Below are positions 34,070-43,433 of a stretch of 64,000 nt of DNA, piece by piece. Source of the DNA: Alphaproteobacteria bacterium (GTDB taxonomy: Bacteria > Pseudomonadota > Alphaproteobacteria > Rickettsiales > UBA1997). Made by a program: the position numbers and the translations under genes. Within the stretch, counting starts at the first letter, position 1, and each line of letters starts with the position of its first letter. Below the pieces are notes generated by a model, which saw only the letters and a program-made list of their open reading frames with translations, did not search any database and was not told the origin of the DNA. The stretch covers positions 11,689-75,688 of the forward strand of contig JAGKWR010000009.1 in the NCBI GenBank assembly GCA_021151765.1. The letters are read 5' to 3'.

Positions 34070-35902
34070 ATGTGCGGAATTGTTGGCGTTGTCGGATCTC
34101 AAGACGTTGTCGCTAAAATCATCGATGGTTTGAAAAAGCTGGAATATCGTGGATATGATTCTGCCGGTATTGCTGTGCTTGAAAATGGAGCGTTCAAAAC
34201 TGTCAAAGAAGAAGGTAAAATTGCAAATTTAGAAGCTTTATTGCAGCAAAATCCTGTGCATTCAATTATCGGAATTGGTCATACGCGTTGGGCAACTCAT
34301 GGTCGTCCAAGCCGTGAAAATGCTCATCCTCACGCTTCTTCAACTGTTTGCGTTGTGCATAACGGCATTATTGAAAACTACCAAGAGTTGAAAGAAAAAT
34401 TGCAAAAAAGTGGCGTTGAATTTTTAAGCCAAACCGACACCGAAGTTGTGCCGCATTTGATTGAATATCATTTCAATAAAACATCAGACATCAAAAAATC
34501 TTTGATGGCAGCTTTGGAAGAAATTCAAGGAACTTTGGCTTTAGCGGTTACTTTCAAAGGCCATGAAGATCTCATTGCTTTTGCCAAAAAAGGTTCACCG
34601 TTGATTATTGGTATCGGCAAAGATGAAAATTATGTCGCCTCTGATTATTACGCTTTAAGTGCTAATACCAATAAAATCATTGTTTTAGAAGATGGTGAAT
34701 TTGGTATGGTGACTAAAAATTCTTACGAAATTTTCCAATCAGATGGTAAAGCGGTGAAGAAGAAAATCAAAACCATGGAAGCTCACAATAACAAAGTTTC
34801 CAAAGAAGGTTTTGACCACTTTATGTTGAAAGAAATTTTCGAACAGCCACGTGTTTTGGAAGAAACAATCCAAGCTTATGTCGATATCGACAGCGTTTCG
34901 AGCAACTTGCCAAAATTCCCTTTCGATTTGTCTAAAATCAACAAAGTTACGATTGTCGCTTGCGGCACTTCATATTACGCCGGAATGTGCGCCAAATATA
35001 TGATCGAAGAAATTGCCCAAGTTGAAGTTGAAGTTGATATTGCTTCGGAATTTCGTTACCGCTCGCATCCATTTAGAGACGATAATTTGATGGTTTTCAT
35101 CTCACAATCAGGCGAAACCGCCGATACAATCGCAGCTTTGAAATATGCTAAAGTTAATGGTCAGAAAATTATGTCGATCGTTAACGTTGCTCACAGCAGC
35201 ATGGCACAATTGTCGGATGCGGTAATTCGCACAATTGCTGGTCCGGAAATTGGAGTTGCTTCAACTAAAGCTTACACAGCGCAAATCGCAGTTTTGGCTT
35301 TGTTCGCTATTGAGCTTGGCGTTTTGCGTGGCAAGGTACAAAAGCAGCAAAAAATTTCTTTGATTTCACAAATCATTGAAGCCGGCTCGAAGATGAATCA
35401 TTTCTTCGAAGAGAAGGCGATCAAAAATATCAAAAAAATTGCTAAATCGCTAACTCGTGCCAATCACATGCTCTACATTGGTCGTGGCATTTCTCAAGTT
35501 ACGTCTTTTGAAGCTGCTTTGAAGTTGCGTGAACTTTCTTACATTGATGCTCAAGGAATTGCTGCTGGTGAATTAAAACACGGTACAATCGCTTTGATTG
35601 ATAAAAAAATGCCAGTGATCGTGATTGCGCCAAGTAACGCGCTTTTCGAAAAAATCTTGTCTAACGCTGAAGAAGTTAACGCGCGTGGCGGAAAATTAGT
35701 TTTTGTCAGCGACAAAAAAGGTCTGAGCCATTTCGGTAAAATGTCTGATCGTAAAATAGCGATTCCAGAAACTAGCGGCATTATTCAAGAAGCATTGCTG
35801 CCAGTTGTTGCAACTCAACTTTTAGCTTATTACGTCGCGTTGTTTAAAGGTAACGACGTTGACCAACCACGCAACCTGGCGAAATCAGTCACGGTTGAAT
35901 AA
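34070..35902 (+). CDS. glmS: Glutamine--fructose-6-phosphate aminotransferase (GlmS)
   Basis: GlmS makes glucosamine-6-phosphate from fructose-6-phosphate and glutamine, the entry to UDP-GlcNAc for wall and lipid A. The 610-residue length is standard. Cys2 (MCGIVGVVGS) is the glutaminase nucleophile, with RWATHG and HNGIIENYQEL. Two SIS domains follow (ACGTSYYAG, SQSGETADT, GRGISQVTSFEAALKLRELSY), and the C-terminus ends DVDQPRNLAKSVTVE as usual. A TATAAT at 34020-34025 could be the -10 element of its promoter, but no matching -35 is at standard spacing. Confidence 0.97.
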   Translation: MCGIVGVVGSQDVVAKIIDGLKKLEYRGYDSAGIAVLENGAFKTVKEEGKIANLEALLQQNPVHSIIGIGHTRWATHGRPSRENAHPHASSTVCVVHNGIIENYQELKEKLQKSGVEFLSQTDTEVVPHLIEYHFNKTSDIKKSLMAALEEIQGTLALAVTFKGHEDLIAFAKKGSPLIIGIGKDENYVASDYYALSANTNKIIVLEDGEFGMVTKNSYEIFQSDGKAVKKKIKTMEAHNNKVSKEGFDHFMLKEIFEQPRVLEETIQAYVDIDSVSSNLPKFPFDLSKINKVTIVACGTSYYAGMCAKYMIEEIAQVEVEVDIASEFRYRSHPFRDDNLMVFISQSGETADTIAALKYAKVNGQKIMSIVNVAHSSMAQLSDAVIRTIAGPEIGVASTKAYTAQIAVLALFAIELGVLRGKVQKQQKISLISQIIEAGSKMNHFFEEKAIKNIKKIAKSLTRANHMLYIGRGISQVTSFEAALKLRELSYIDAQGIAAGELKHGTIALIDKKMPVIVIAPSNALFEKILSNAEEVNARGGKLVFVSDKKGLSHFGKMSDRKIAIPETSGIIQEALLPVVATQLLAYYVALFKGNDVDQPRNLAKSVTVE

Positions 35903-36826
35903 ATGAACCAAAAAATGCCCACAAACAAAGAATTAACAATTATCGTTTTAACCTTCAATAGCTCGGCAATTATTGGTCAGTGCTTATCACATCTCAATTT
36001 TGATAAATATGAAGTTGTGGTTGTTGATAATGCTAGCTCGGATCAAACTATTGAAGTTGTTAGTCGCCATTTTCCAAAAGCCAAAATAGTGCAGATAGAA
36101 AAAAATATTGGTTATGGTTGTGGCAACAACGTTGCTTTGAAAAATGTTACTACAGAGTTTGCTTTGGTTTTGAATCCGGATGCGGTGATTTTTGAAAAAG
36201 ATATTGAAGAATCTTTAGCTCAGTTAAAAAAGTTTCCAAAGGTTGTAAATGCTGGTCCGGTAGTTTTGAGAAATTATCCGTTCGATCAAATTGAGTTAGA
36301 AAATAAAATCAAAATGATGAACGAAGATTTTTACGGTATCAAAGATTGTTACCGTGAGAAGTTGGATGAAAATTATTCAGTACGATTTGTTGTTGGTGCG
36401 GCTTTGTTTTTGCGAATGAGTTTGATGAAAGAAATAGGCTATTTCGACGAGAAGTTTTTTATGTATTATGAAGATGATGAGCTTTGTAAAAGAGTGCGTG
36501 ATTATGGTTATGAATCGATGATTATTACTTCCGCAATAGCTTTCCATATTGGTGGTGAATCTTCCGAAAAATCCCTGCGTGCGCTTTACAAAAAATATTG
36601 GCATTTATCGTGGTCAAAAATGTATTGGAAAGGAATTCAAAAGGGTGGTTTGCGTTGTAAAAGATCGGCTTTGAAAATTGCGATTTTAAATTTTTCCAAA
36701 TCAATTTTATTGGCACTTACATTCCAAAAAGAAGAGGCAATTAAATCATTTGCTACATCTTTTGGTGCTTTTGCTTTTTTTATTGGTCTTGACGCATTTA
36801 AGAAAAATGGTGAGTCGCGAGGGTAA
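35903..36826 (+). CDS. GT2-family glycosyltransferase, WbbL/rhamnosyltransferase-like
   Basis: The ATG directly follows the glmS stop. The 307-residue protein is a GT-A fold glycosyltransferase: ELTIIVLTFNSS at the start, VVVDNASSDQT, EKNIGYGCGNNVA and a DXD-like LNPDA. A later FFMYYEDDELCKRVRDYGY resembles WbbL-type rhamnosyltransferases. It lacks a long membrane domain and may dock peripherally. It converges on tagD and probably belongs to the polysaccharide region rather than to glmS. Confidence 0.88.
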   Translation: MNQKMPTNKELTIIVLTFNSSAIIGQCLSHLNFDKYEVVVVDNASSDQTIEVVSRHFPKAKIVQIEKNIGYGCGNNVALKNVTTEFALVLNPDAVIFEKDIEESLAQLKKFPKVVNAGPVVLRNYPFDQIELENKIKMMNEDFYGIKDCYREKLDENYSVRFVVGAALFLRMSLMKEIGYFDEKFFMYYEDDELCKRVRDYGYESMIITSAIAFHIGGESSEKSLRALYKKYWHLSWSKMYWKGIQKGGLRCKRSALKIAILNFSKSILLALTFQKEEAIKSFATSFGAFAFFIGLDAFKKNGESRG

Positions 36827-36902
36827 AAACTAAATTTTGATTTTTCAGAATTTAGGGGAAGTCACTTTAGAAAATAGAGTTAGAATAGTTGAAGATCCTA
36901 GC

Positions 36903-37319
36903 TCACGAGTTTCTAATTTTTAATAAAGTTTCATTTATTAGTGTTGATGAAGTAGTTTTGGTATATGGAAAGTACATTACTTTAACTCCTACTTCTTTAA
37001 ATCTATTTTCCATATCCTTCCATTTTGCATCAAGAAACCAATCATCTCCTACGAATAAAACGTTAAATTTTATTTTTTCCCAAGCTTTGAATTTATCTAT
37101 CTCAAATTGTGGAATTGCTGAATCAACATATTTAATCGATCGAACTATTTCTATTCTTTCATCAAAAGGTATAACTGACTTTTTATTTTTATAGCTGACT
37201 AACTCATCAGATGTAACTCCAACTATTAACTTATCACACATTCCTTTGGCATTTCTTAGCAAATTTAGGTGACCAACATGAAATAAATCATAAACACCAG
37301 TAGTATACCCGATAATCAT
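36903..37319 (-). CDS. tagD: Glycerol-3-phosphate cytidylyltransferase-like protein (TagD family)
   Basis: The 138-residue protein is a single cytidylyltransferase domain: GYTTGVYDLFHVGHLNLLRNA with the His14-x-Gly-His17 nucleotide motif, VGVTSDE, and RIEIVRSIKYVDS close to the RTEGISTT-type region. The length equals TagD/GCT enzymes that make CDP-glycerol from CTP and glycerol-3-phosphate. It is the last gene of a set with an asparagine-synthase homologue and a CDP-glycerol glycerophosphotransferase-like gene, which supports CDP-glycerol over CDP-ethanolamine or ADP-heptose chemistry. The exact substrate remains inferred. Confidence 0.85.
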   Translation of the reverse strand: MIIGYTTGVYDLFHVGHLNLLRNAKGMCDKLIVGVTSDELVSYKNKKSVIPFDERIEIVRSIKYVDSAIPQFEIDKFKAWEKIKFNVLFVGDDWFLDAKWKDMENRFKEVGVKVMYFPYTKTTSSTLINETLLKIRNS

Positions 37320-37322
37320 ATT

Positions 37323-38870
37323 CTAAAACGATTGTTTAAAAATTTCTAAATTAAGATCCAGCCACTTGTCATATCCATTAGTATGAGAATCTTTTATAAT
37401 TCTATTAACATCAACCGGGAAGCCAACTTTAGATCTTTGGATTATTTCTTTTGGTAAGTATTTATCTGCTACTCTTTTTAGTAACATTTTTGGATTTGAG
37501 GAAGAGGTGCGTTGATTAAAAGGAACTCCAGACATTGCTTCTATTAGTCTATAATCAAGAAATGGTGAGCGAGCCTCAATTCCTGCAAGCATTGAAGAGC
37601 TATCTAATCTTTTCAGTAGACCACTTAAATGGCTAATTTGAAAAAAGGCAGCCACTATATCGATAGTATTCTCATATTTACTTAGAAATGGAGATAACGC
37701 ATCTTCTAATACTTCCATGTCTTTATTGCTTCCATAGGAATAAAACTTATCAAATTCGTACAAATCAAATTTATTAGAATTAGCCCAGCTAAATATCCGG
37801 TCATAACCAAAAAATATTTCGTCAGCACCTTCACCACTGATCAATACTGTATTATAAGCTTTAGCTTCTTTGCTCATCTTGTAGATTAGAACTTCGTTTG
37901 GAACTGACAGCGGTTCTCGTTTTTTGCCAATCATAAAACGTAGTAATTCAATAAACTCTTCATCATTTATGAAAATTTTATGATGATTTGAATTAATATA
38001 ATTACTGACCAGATCAGACCATTGAAATTCATTGTTGTATTCAAATCCTATTGACCAGGTATGGAAGTCTTCTTTTATATTTTTTGCAATTACAGAAGAA
38101 ATAAAACTGCTATCTAATCCTCCACTTAAATAAGAACCTATAGAAACATCGCTTATCATTCTGTAATTGATCGCACTTAGTAGTAATTCTTCTAACTCTT
38201 CCTCAGAAGGAGCAGTTTTATCTACTATGTTTAGTTCCCAATATTTTTTGATAGAATTACCATCAAAGTAGTGGCCGCCTTCTAAAGCTTTAATTTCTTT
38301 GAAGAAAGTTCTGCCATTAAATAGTGATCTTAATTTTTTGTATTGTCGTAATGAAAAATCATCAACATTACAGTTTCCAAGCAATTCAATAATTGATGAT
38401 GTATCAGAGCTAAAAATAATCCCAGTATGGCTCTTATAGTAATATAAAGGTTTGACACCCAATCTATCTCGTGCAGCGAAGATTCTATCCTCAATTGAGT
38501 CATATATAACAAAAGCGAACATTCCGTTTAACTTATTGAGAAAGGAAGATCCAATTTTTATGTAGAGCTTTAGTAGAAGTTCAGTATCACAGTTTGTTTC
38601 TAAAGGAATATTATAATCTTTGGCTAATTCTTTGTAGTTATAAATCTCTCCATTATAGACCATAATGTATCTTCCATCCTTTGATTTAAAGGGTTGATTA
38701 GATCTTGGATTGTTATCAATTATGACAAGTCTATTATGACCAAATTTATGATTTTTATGCTCTGAATAGCATTGGGGATAATCTGGACCTCGATAAGATG
38801 AGACGGAGAGAGATTTTAAGAAGCTCGCTTTAGAAAGAGCTGGAATATTTGTATATAATAAGCCGCACAT
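37323..38870 (-). CDS. asnB: Asparagine synthase (glutamine-hydrolysing) homologue in polysaccharide cluster
   Basis: The 515-residue protein has an N-terminal class II glutaminase (Cys2 in MCGLLYTN, SYRGPD, NGEIYNYKEL). A C-terminal synthetase domain follows, with the ATP pyrophosphatase loop SGGLDSS near residue 247 and SGEGADEIFFGYDR. It is shorter than E. coli AsnB (554 residues). In surface-polymer clusters such enzymes often amidate sugar acids instead of making asparagine. Its location between the tagD-like and glycerophosphotransferase-like genes, with a one-base overlap (TAATG) to the latter, suggests that role, but general asparagine synthesis is not excluded. Confidence 0.88.
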   Translation of the reverse strand: MCGLLYTNIPALSKASFLKSLSVSSYRGPDYPQCYSEHKNHKFGHNRLVIIDNNPRSNQPFKSKDGRYIMVYNGEIYNYKELAKDYNIPLETNCDTELLLKLYIKIGSSFLNKLNGMFAFVIYDSIEDRIFAARDRLGVKPLYYYKSHTGIIFSSDTSSIIELLGNCNVDDFSLRQYKKLRSLFNGRTFFKEIKALEGGHYFDGNSIKKYWELNIVDKTAPSEEELEELLLSAINYRMISDVSIGSYLSGGLDSSFISSVIAKNIKEDFHTWSIGFEYNNEFQWSDLVSNYINSNHHKIFINDEEFIELLRFMIGKKREPLSVPNEVLIYKMSKEAKAYNTVLISGEGADEIFFGYDRIFSWANSNKFDLYEFDKFYSYGSNKDMEVLEDALSPFLSKYENTIDIVAAFFQISHLSGLLKRLDSSSMLAGIEARSPFLDYRLIEAMSGVPFNQRTSSSNPKMLLKRVADKYLPKEIIQRSKVGFPVDVNRIIKDSHTNGYDKWLDLNLEIFKQSF

Positions 38871-39955
38871 TACTTGAAACTTTTTAATAGTTTAAAAACC
38901 CGCTTCGAAAATTTATTATCGTAAGTGTTATACTTAATGGCGATTTGTTTGCTTTTATTGGAGCCAGATAAAATCGATTTTTTTAGTTCATCGGTATTTA
39001 TACATACATCACCAGCACTGTTATCTTCAGACATTATATCGAAATACAGATTTCTTATGTTAAGTGAATATAAATCATGATTGGGAATAAAATGGATAAT
39101 TCTGTTTCCTGTTAAAGCAAAATCAAATAGAACAGATGAATAATCAGTTATCATGAGATCAAATAAATTCATGGCTGGATATAAATCACAATCAGTTTCC
39201 AATAAAATGATATTGTTAAACTGATCTTTTAACTGTGAGGAGTTATCAGCAACGTGTTTTTTTGTGAGTAGTAGAAAATTATTTGATTGTAAGAAATCAT
39301 CAAAATCCTGATTTATCCAAGCAAATGAGTTAATATCCTGACTATCATCAAATGTTGGTAGATAAAGTATGAGTTTTCTATTTTTTCTGAGTTCTTCAAT
39401 GTAGCTGATAAAATTAAGATCTTTACGAGTTGGATTTAGCTTATTACTTAACCAATCGTTCCTTGGAAGCCCTGTAACATATATTGAAGATCTATTTAAA
39501 TTAAAGGCTGTTGCAAGGTTGTTTCTGTCAAAATCACTGGCCGCAACTATAATATCGGGTTTTCCAAATGCATCTATCGATGTTTTGTAATCAGTTTTTA
39601 CATCCAGTCCGTTAGTTTTGAGGGCAATTCCATGCCACAAATTAACATGAAAAGAGTTCTTAAAATATTGTGAGTTTATATCATTTATTCCCCAATCGGT
39701 GATGTGATATTTGGCAATTAAACATAGTATTTTTGCTACTGATGATTCTGCATGAAAGGCAAAAAAGCCTTCTGATCTTAATTCTTTAACTAACTCAGAA
39801 TTCATCGAAATCCAAATTGGCTTCACAAGCTTCCTTTTGTGACAATATAGAAAAAATGCTTTAGAGTTATGAAAGAAGGACTCTCTCTTAAAAGAACCAA
39901 AAACCCATATTGGCGAGAATCTTTTTGCTAAGTTTTTTATAGTTCTTGTTAACAT
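38870..39955 (-). CDS. CDP-glycerol glycerophosphotransferase family protein (TagB/TagF-like)
   Basis: The 361-residue protein matches the Glyphos_transf family: NLWHGIALKTNGLD, VAASDFDRNNLA, VTGLPRNDWL, LILYLPTFDDS, LLTKKHVADNSS and the hallmark ITDYSSVLFDFALTGNRII. In Gram-positive bacteria these enzymes transfer glycerol phosphate from CDP-glycerol to teichoic acid; Gram-negative homologues act in some capsules and O-antigens. It lacks an obvious membrane anchor. It appears to be first in the tagD-asnB set. The segment looks more AT-rich than the flanking housekeeping genes. Confidence 0.88.
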   Translation of the reverse strand: MLTRTIKNLAKRFSPIWVFGSFKRESFFHNSKAFFLYCHKRKLVKPIWISMNSELVKELRSEGFFAFHAESSVAKILCLIAKYHITDWGINDINSQYFKNSFHVNLWHGIALKTNGLDVKTDYKTSIDAFGKPDIIVAASDFDRNNLATAFNLNRSSIYVTGLPRNDWLSNKLNPTRKDLNFISYIEELRKNRKLILYLPTFDDSQDINSFAWINQDFDDFLQSNNFLLLTKKHVADNSSQLKDQFNNIILLETDCDLYPAMNLFDLMITDYSSVLFDFALTGNRIIHFIPNHDLYSLNIRNLYFDIMSEDNSAGDVCINTDELKKSILSGSNKSKQIAIKYNTYDNKFSKRVFKLLKSFK

Positions 39956-40019
39956 TCTTAATTAGTGGATTTTTTATTATTTCCGAATTTTGTCTAGTTT
40001 AGATAGATTGATTTAACTG

Positions 40020-40807
40020 TTAGAGTTTTATCGTATTTAAACAAATAGTATCATAATTTTTTGTTTGGATTTTGAGAAACATACTTTCATGTCGTTCCAC
40101 AATATCATCTCGATTTAATAGAAAGTAAGCAAGATTAGCTAACCCAATTTTTTCTTCTAGCTAAGATTTCAGTTTGTTGTTCTCCTATGTTCAAATTATT
40201 CTCTATTTTCACATTAACTGTTTTGAGTTTGCTGTACGCCTTGCAACGATAGATAACTCAAATCTTTTTGTAGAGTGTAATAGGAAAAGTTGATATTGGA
40301 AATATGCTCTTTTGGTAAGTTCTTAAGATTATTATTTTTTAAATTTGTAGGTCATTGCATAACGATCCATCATCTCTGGTTTGCCAATTGGTCACCTAAA
40401 CATATCCAGAATGTTGATGCATAGAAGGTCCGCTATCAACTAAAATTGTTTTTCGATTATGCAACTTTTGGTAAATTTTATTCCAATCAAAATTTACTAA
40501 ATGAATTTCGATTGCTGTAAACATTCTCCGGAAAATGAACCAGTTTCTTTATGAGGGGTGGGTTGTTTTCTGCCGATATCATTCCAAGAATGAGCGAAGT
40601 AATAAATATCATGATTTTGGCTATTAAAATTCCATCTTGTGAAGGCATTTTTAAATCCTCTTAATTGGCCAGAAATGCAGATGGTAATTTTTTTGGTATT
40701 AGCAATATTTGGAGGGAAACTAGTTTCTTTAAATTGAGATAAACATTATTGATAAAGATCACGTTTGCTGTAGATGTATTCTATTGTGGGTTGAATGTTA
40801 GAGGGTA
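40020..40807 (-). pseudogene. Decayed glycosyltransferase-like gene, several frame breaks
   Basis: No intact gene lies here, but the minus strand shows good protein-like segments in shifting frames. From the 5' side these are TIEYIYSKRDLYQ, an in-frame TAA at 40746-40748, then ITICISGQLRGFKNAF (about 40640-40695) and HDIYYFAHSWNDIG. After a shift comes FDWNKIYQKLHNRKTILVD, after another MMDRYAMTYKF, then HISNINFSYYTLQKDLSYL, and finally AYFLLNRDDIVERHESMF ending at a stop at 40020-40022. ISGQLRG followed by a W-containing strand recalls a family of predicted transferases in polysaccharide clusters. At least four breaks make it a pseudogene. Confidence 0.78.
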
Positions 40808-40815
40808 ATTAGGAA

Positions 40816-41170
40816 TTTAAGCAGAATTTTTTATGTGGTCGCGAATATTTTCTATGGCATGATTTATTTCTGCAGGATTTAGGAAATCTCGATCACTTAA
40901 AATCTTAAGGCAGTATTCTTTTGAGCTGATTACTTCAAAATTTTCGGGAAAAAGAACTTCAGCTTTTAACCAAAAAGCGAGTGTATATTTTAAATCTCCT
41001 CTTTTTTGGACTTTTCTGGCGTAATTACGTATATTATTTACTGGAAAGAGACCGCCATATCTATTACTGAATATTTCGGCGAATCTTATATAACAAAAAA
41101 CACCATCATTATGTTTTTGTAGTGATGCGTTTTTTAAAGTAAAATACTGGGATACGGAAAACTTTAATAA
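40816..41170 (-). pseudogene. Gene remnant with TPR-like segment, no start codon
   Basis: An open frame on the minus strand runs from a stop at 41171-41173 to a TAA at 40816-40818 without a usable start codon. It reads FAEIFSNRYGGLFPVNNI, then ARKVQKRGDLKYTLAFWLKA and EVLFPENFEVISSKEY, ending IRDHIKNSA. The alanine and glycine spacing resembles a tetratricopeptide repeat. Its 5' end overlaps the 3' end of the intact rgpF-like gene in another frame. It may be the N-terminal part of the same dead gene as 40020-40807, only 8 bases away. Confidence 0.6.
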
Positions 41171-42203
41171 TTATGGCGTTTCCTTTAGTGACTTTTTTTT
41201 GAATGAAGAATTTTTTATTAATTCTATCGTTGATGCTTAATTCTATAAATTCGCTCACCTTATCAGATTTCTTTAAATTTACTCCAATTCTTTTGGCATG
41301 AGATTTGATCAAATTACAATCAAAAGCTGTGTAATGACTAATTATTTCTTCCCAAAAGTTGGAAATTTTATGCTTTAAGAAAAGGGTTCTGGATTGATCT
41401 ATGACTACTCTTTTTACTAAAGGAAAGCCAAGTTTTATCTGAATTAGAAACTTATTAGAATGAATTTGGTTGTGTGTGGAAACGTCAAAAATGTCTCCCA
41501 ATATTTTTCTAATAATGTCAGGAGACTGAAAGATTTTTGATTTGTTACCAACTATTTGGGATATTTCTTTTGTTAGAGTTTTATAGTTGTGGAGGATGTA
41601 TTCGTTAACTTTATCTCGTGGAAGATATACTGATATTTTTTTGTTATTTTTTAGCAATAGTTGCGAAGTGCCTTCTTCGTAATGTTTTACTATATCAGCC
41701 GGTTGCGCGTAGTTTTTGATTCCTTTGATAAAGTCTATAAAAAACTCTTGCTGGAAAGATGATCTGCGGAACGCAAGAAAATAACTTTGCAGATGGTAAG
41801 AATCATATTTCGATGGAATGTTTGTGTAATCGTCAGCTAATCCCCAAGCATCACATTCTGTTGTTTCCATCTCAGCAAAAACTTTATCAAAATCTCCGAC
41901 ACAGTAACAGGAGTCATTCACAAAGATTAATTCATCAGAATCACGAAAAATTTCGGGATAATCAGTCATTAAAATCTGGAAACCCTTTTTATAACTGCCG
42001 AAATCTTTAGAAAAATTTGATCTCTCGCAAAGATTAAAAATAGTTAAACCAGCAAGTTTCTCTTGTTCCTTTTCGTCTATAACGCAATCAGATATAAATA
42101 GAATATTATCTACAAATTTTTTTAATTTGTTCAGATATAAAATTACGTAATCATCGATAACGCCTTTAGCATCATAATGTGCAAATATAGCGACTCTTTT
42201 CAT
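41109..42203 (-). CDS. RgpF-like (rhamnan synthesis F family) protein
   Basis: The 364-residue protein begins RVAIFAHYDAKGVIDDYVILYLNKL, the hallmark of the RgpF family. It continues with ILFISDC, NFSKDFGSYKKGF, SDELIFVNDSCYC, AWGLADDYT and LQSYFLAFRRSSF, typical of these glycosyltransferase-like enzymes that extend rhamnose-containing polysaccharides. The C-terminal third is basic and divergent and runs into the remnant downstream. Presence next to rmlA (dTDP-sugar supply) fits a rhamnose or related deoxy-sugar polymer, though rmlB, C and D are not in this window. Confidence 0.85.
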   Translation of the reverse strand: MKRVAIFAHYDAKGVIDDYVILYLNKLKKFVDNILFISDCVIDEKEQEKLAGLTIFNLCERSNFSKDFGSYKKGFQILMTDYPEIFRDSDELIFVNDSCYCVGDFDKVFAEMETTECDAWGLADDYTNIPSKYDSYHLQSYFLAFRRSSFQQEFFIDFIKGIKNYAQPADIVKHYEEGTSQLLLKNNKKISVYLPRDKVNEYILHNYKTLTKEISQIVGNKSKIFQSPDIIRKILGDIFDVSTHNQIHSNKFLIQIKLGFPLVKRVVIDQSRTLFLKHKISNFWEEIISHYTAFDCNLIKSHAKRIGVNLKKSDKVSEFIELSINDRINKKFFIQKKVTKGNAIIIKVFRIPVFYFKKRITTKT

Positions 42204-42223
42204 TTTGTTTGATTAAAATTTTT

Positions 42224-43114
42224 TTAGTGAATTCCTTCAAGATAAGTTCGATAAGGCGAACCTTTTTTGTAGTTATTGATCAGTTTCTGAAATTGTTCAA
42301 AGTTGATAAAACACTTGCGATAAGCCATTTCTTCGATGCAGGCGATTTTCAATCCTTGGCGTTTTTCAATTGTGTGAATGAATTGTGATGCTTCTAAAAG
42401 TGAGTCGGGAGTTCCAGCATCAAGCCAAGCAAAACCACGTTTTAATCTTACAATTCCCAGTTTGCCTTTTTGTAAATAAGCGTTGTTAACGTCAGTAATC
42501 TCAAGTTCTCCGCGCGCAGAAGGTTTGAGGTTTTTAGTGATCTCAACAACTTCTGAGTTGTAAATATAAAGACCAGTAACAGCTAAATTTGATTTCGGAT
42601 GTTTTGGTTTTTCTTCAATTGAAATTGCTTTTTCTTCATTTTTATCAAATTCAACGACGCCATATCTTTCAGGGTCAGAAACGTGGTAAGCAAAAACAAA
42701 TGCGCCCATTTTACCTTCTTCGATTTGTGAAATTTTATCTTTCAAGTCGCTACGGTTAATTTCATTTCCGTAAAAAATATTATCGCCGAGAATCAGGCAA
42801 ACATTGTCATTTCCAATAAAATCTTTGCCGATAATGAAAGCTTCGGCAATGCCTTTTGGTTGGTCTTGAATTGCGTAAGAAATTTTGATTCCATAGCTTG
42901 ATCCATCGCCCAAAAATTTTTCGATATTTGGTGTGTCTTGTGGAGTTGAGATAATCAAAATGTCTTTAATCTCAAGATTCATCAATGTTGAAAGTGGGTA
43001 ACAAATCATCGGTTTGTCGTAAACCGGAAGTAATTGTTTGCTGATAACATTGGTTAAAGGAGCAAGTCTAGTACCGCTTCCGCCTGCAAGAATAATGCCT
43101 TTCATATTAGTCAT
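42224..43114 (-). CDS. rmlA: Glucose-1-phosphate thymidylyltransferase (RmlA)
   Basis: RmlA makes dTDP-glucose, the first step to dTDP-rhamnose and other deoxy sugars. The 296-residue protein has the nucleotide loop GIILAGGSGTRLAPLT, SKQLLPVYDKPMI, ILGDNIFYG, EEKPKHPKSN, VTGLYIY and FAWLDAGTPDSLLEA, all standard. The first ATG overlaps the upstream DUF5334 stop by 8 bases; the ATG at 43105 (MKGIILAGG) is equally good and removes the overlap. The rest of the rml pathway must lie elsewhere. Confidence 0.95.
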   Translation of the reverse strand: MTNMKGIILAGGSGTRLAPLTNVISKQLLPVYDKPMICYPLSTLMNLEIKDILIISTPQDTPNIEKFLGDGSSYGIKISYAIQDQPKGIAEAFIIGKDFIGNDNVCLILGDNIFYGNEINRSDLKDKISQIEEGKMGAFVFAYHVSDPERYGVVEFDKNEEKAISIEEKPKHPKSNLAVTGLYIYNSEVVEITKNLKPSARGELEITDVNNAYLQKGKLGIVRLKRGFAWLDAGTPDSLLEASQFIHTIEKRQGLKIACIEEMAYRKCFINFEQFQKLINNYKKGSPYRTYLEGIH

Positions 43115-43412
43115 TCATTAAAAAAAATCTTTCTTTGTGTTTTTCTGTAAAGTCTTCAATCGTAAGCTCAGTTGCATTGGAAGCTGAGTTCATTATTAAA
43201 ACTTTTCCTGAGTGATAATTACCATCAGTACTATCGAAAAAATCGATAATAGATCCTTCACGGACTAGATTACCAGATTCAATTTGGATGGCAGAATTAT
43301 TTTTTAAATCAATTCCATCCCACGCAAGAGCTGTTTCGTTTTGTAAAAGGAAAATGCAAACTAAGACTAGTGCGGTTTCGGATGTTTTTTTGTAGTGATT
43401 TGTGAGTTTCAT
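43107..43412 (-). CDS. DUF5334-like small secreted protein
   Basis: The 101-residue protein has a signal peptide (hydrophobic ALVLVCIFLL, likely cut after ETALA), then AWDGIDLKN, IQIESGNLVREGSIIDFFD and a GNYHSGKV segment. The mature start AWDG and the IE-x-GNLVR-x-G pattern match DUF5334, which I know from Rickettsia. Function is unknown. It lies just upstream of rmlA, but a link to polysaccharide synthesis is not shown. Confidence 0.75.
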   Translation of the reverse strand: MKLTNHYKKTSETALVLVCIFLLQNETALAWDGIDLKNNSAIQIESGNLVREGSIIDFFDSTDGNYHSGKVLIMNSASNATELTIEDFTEKHKERFFLMND

Positions 43413-43433
43413 AATTTTTTGGTGAAAATGGTG

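Noticed and set aside
41109..41175. Overlap of the remnant frame with the rgpF-like gene as a programmed frameshift
   Set aside because: The remnant resembles a different (TPR-like) protein and lacks a slippery site of a known type; decay is simpler.
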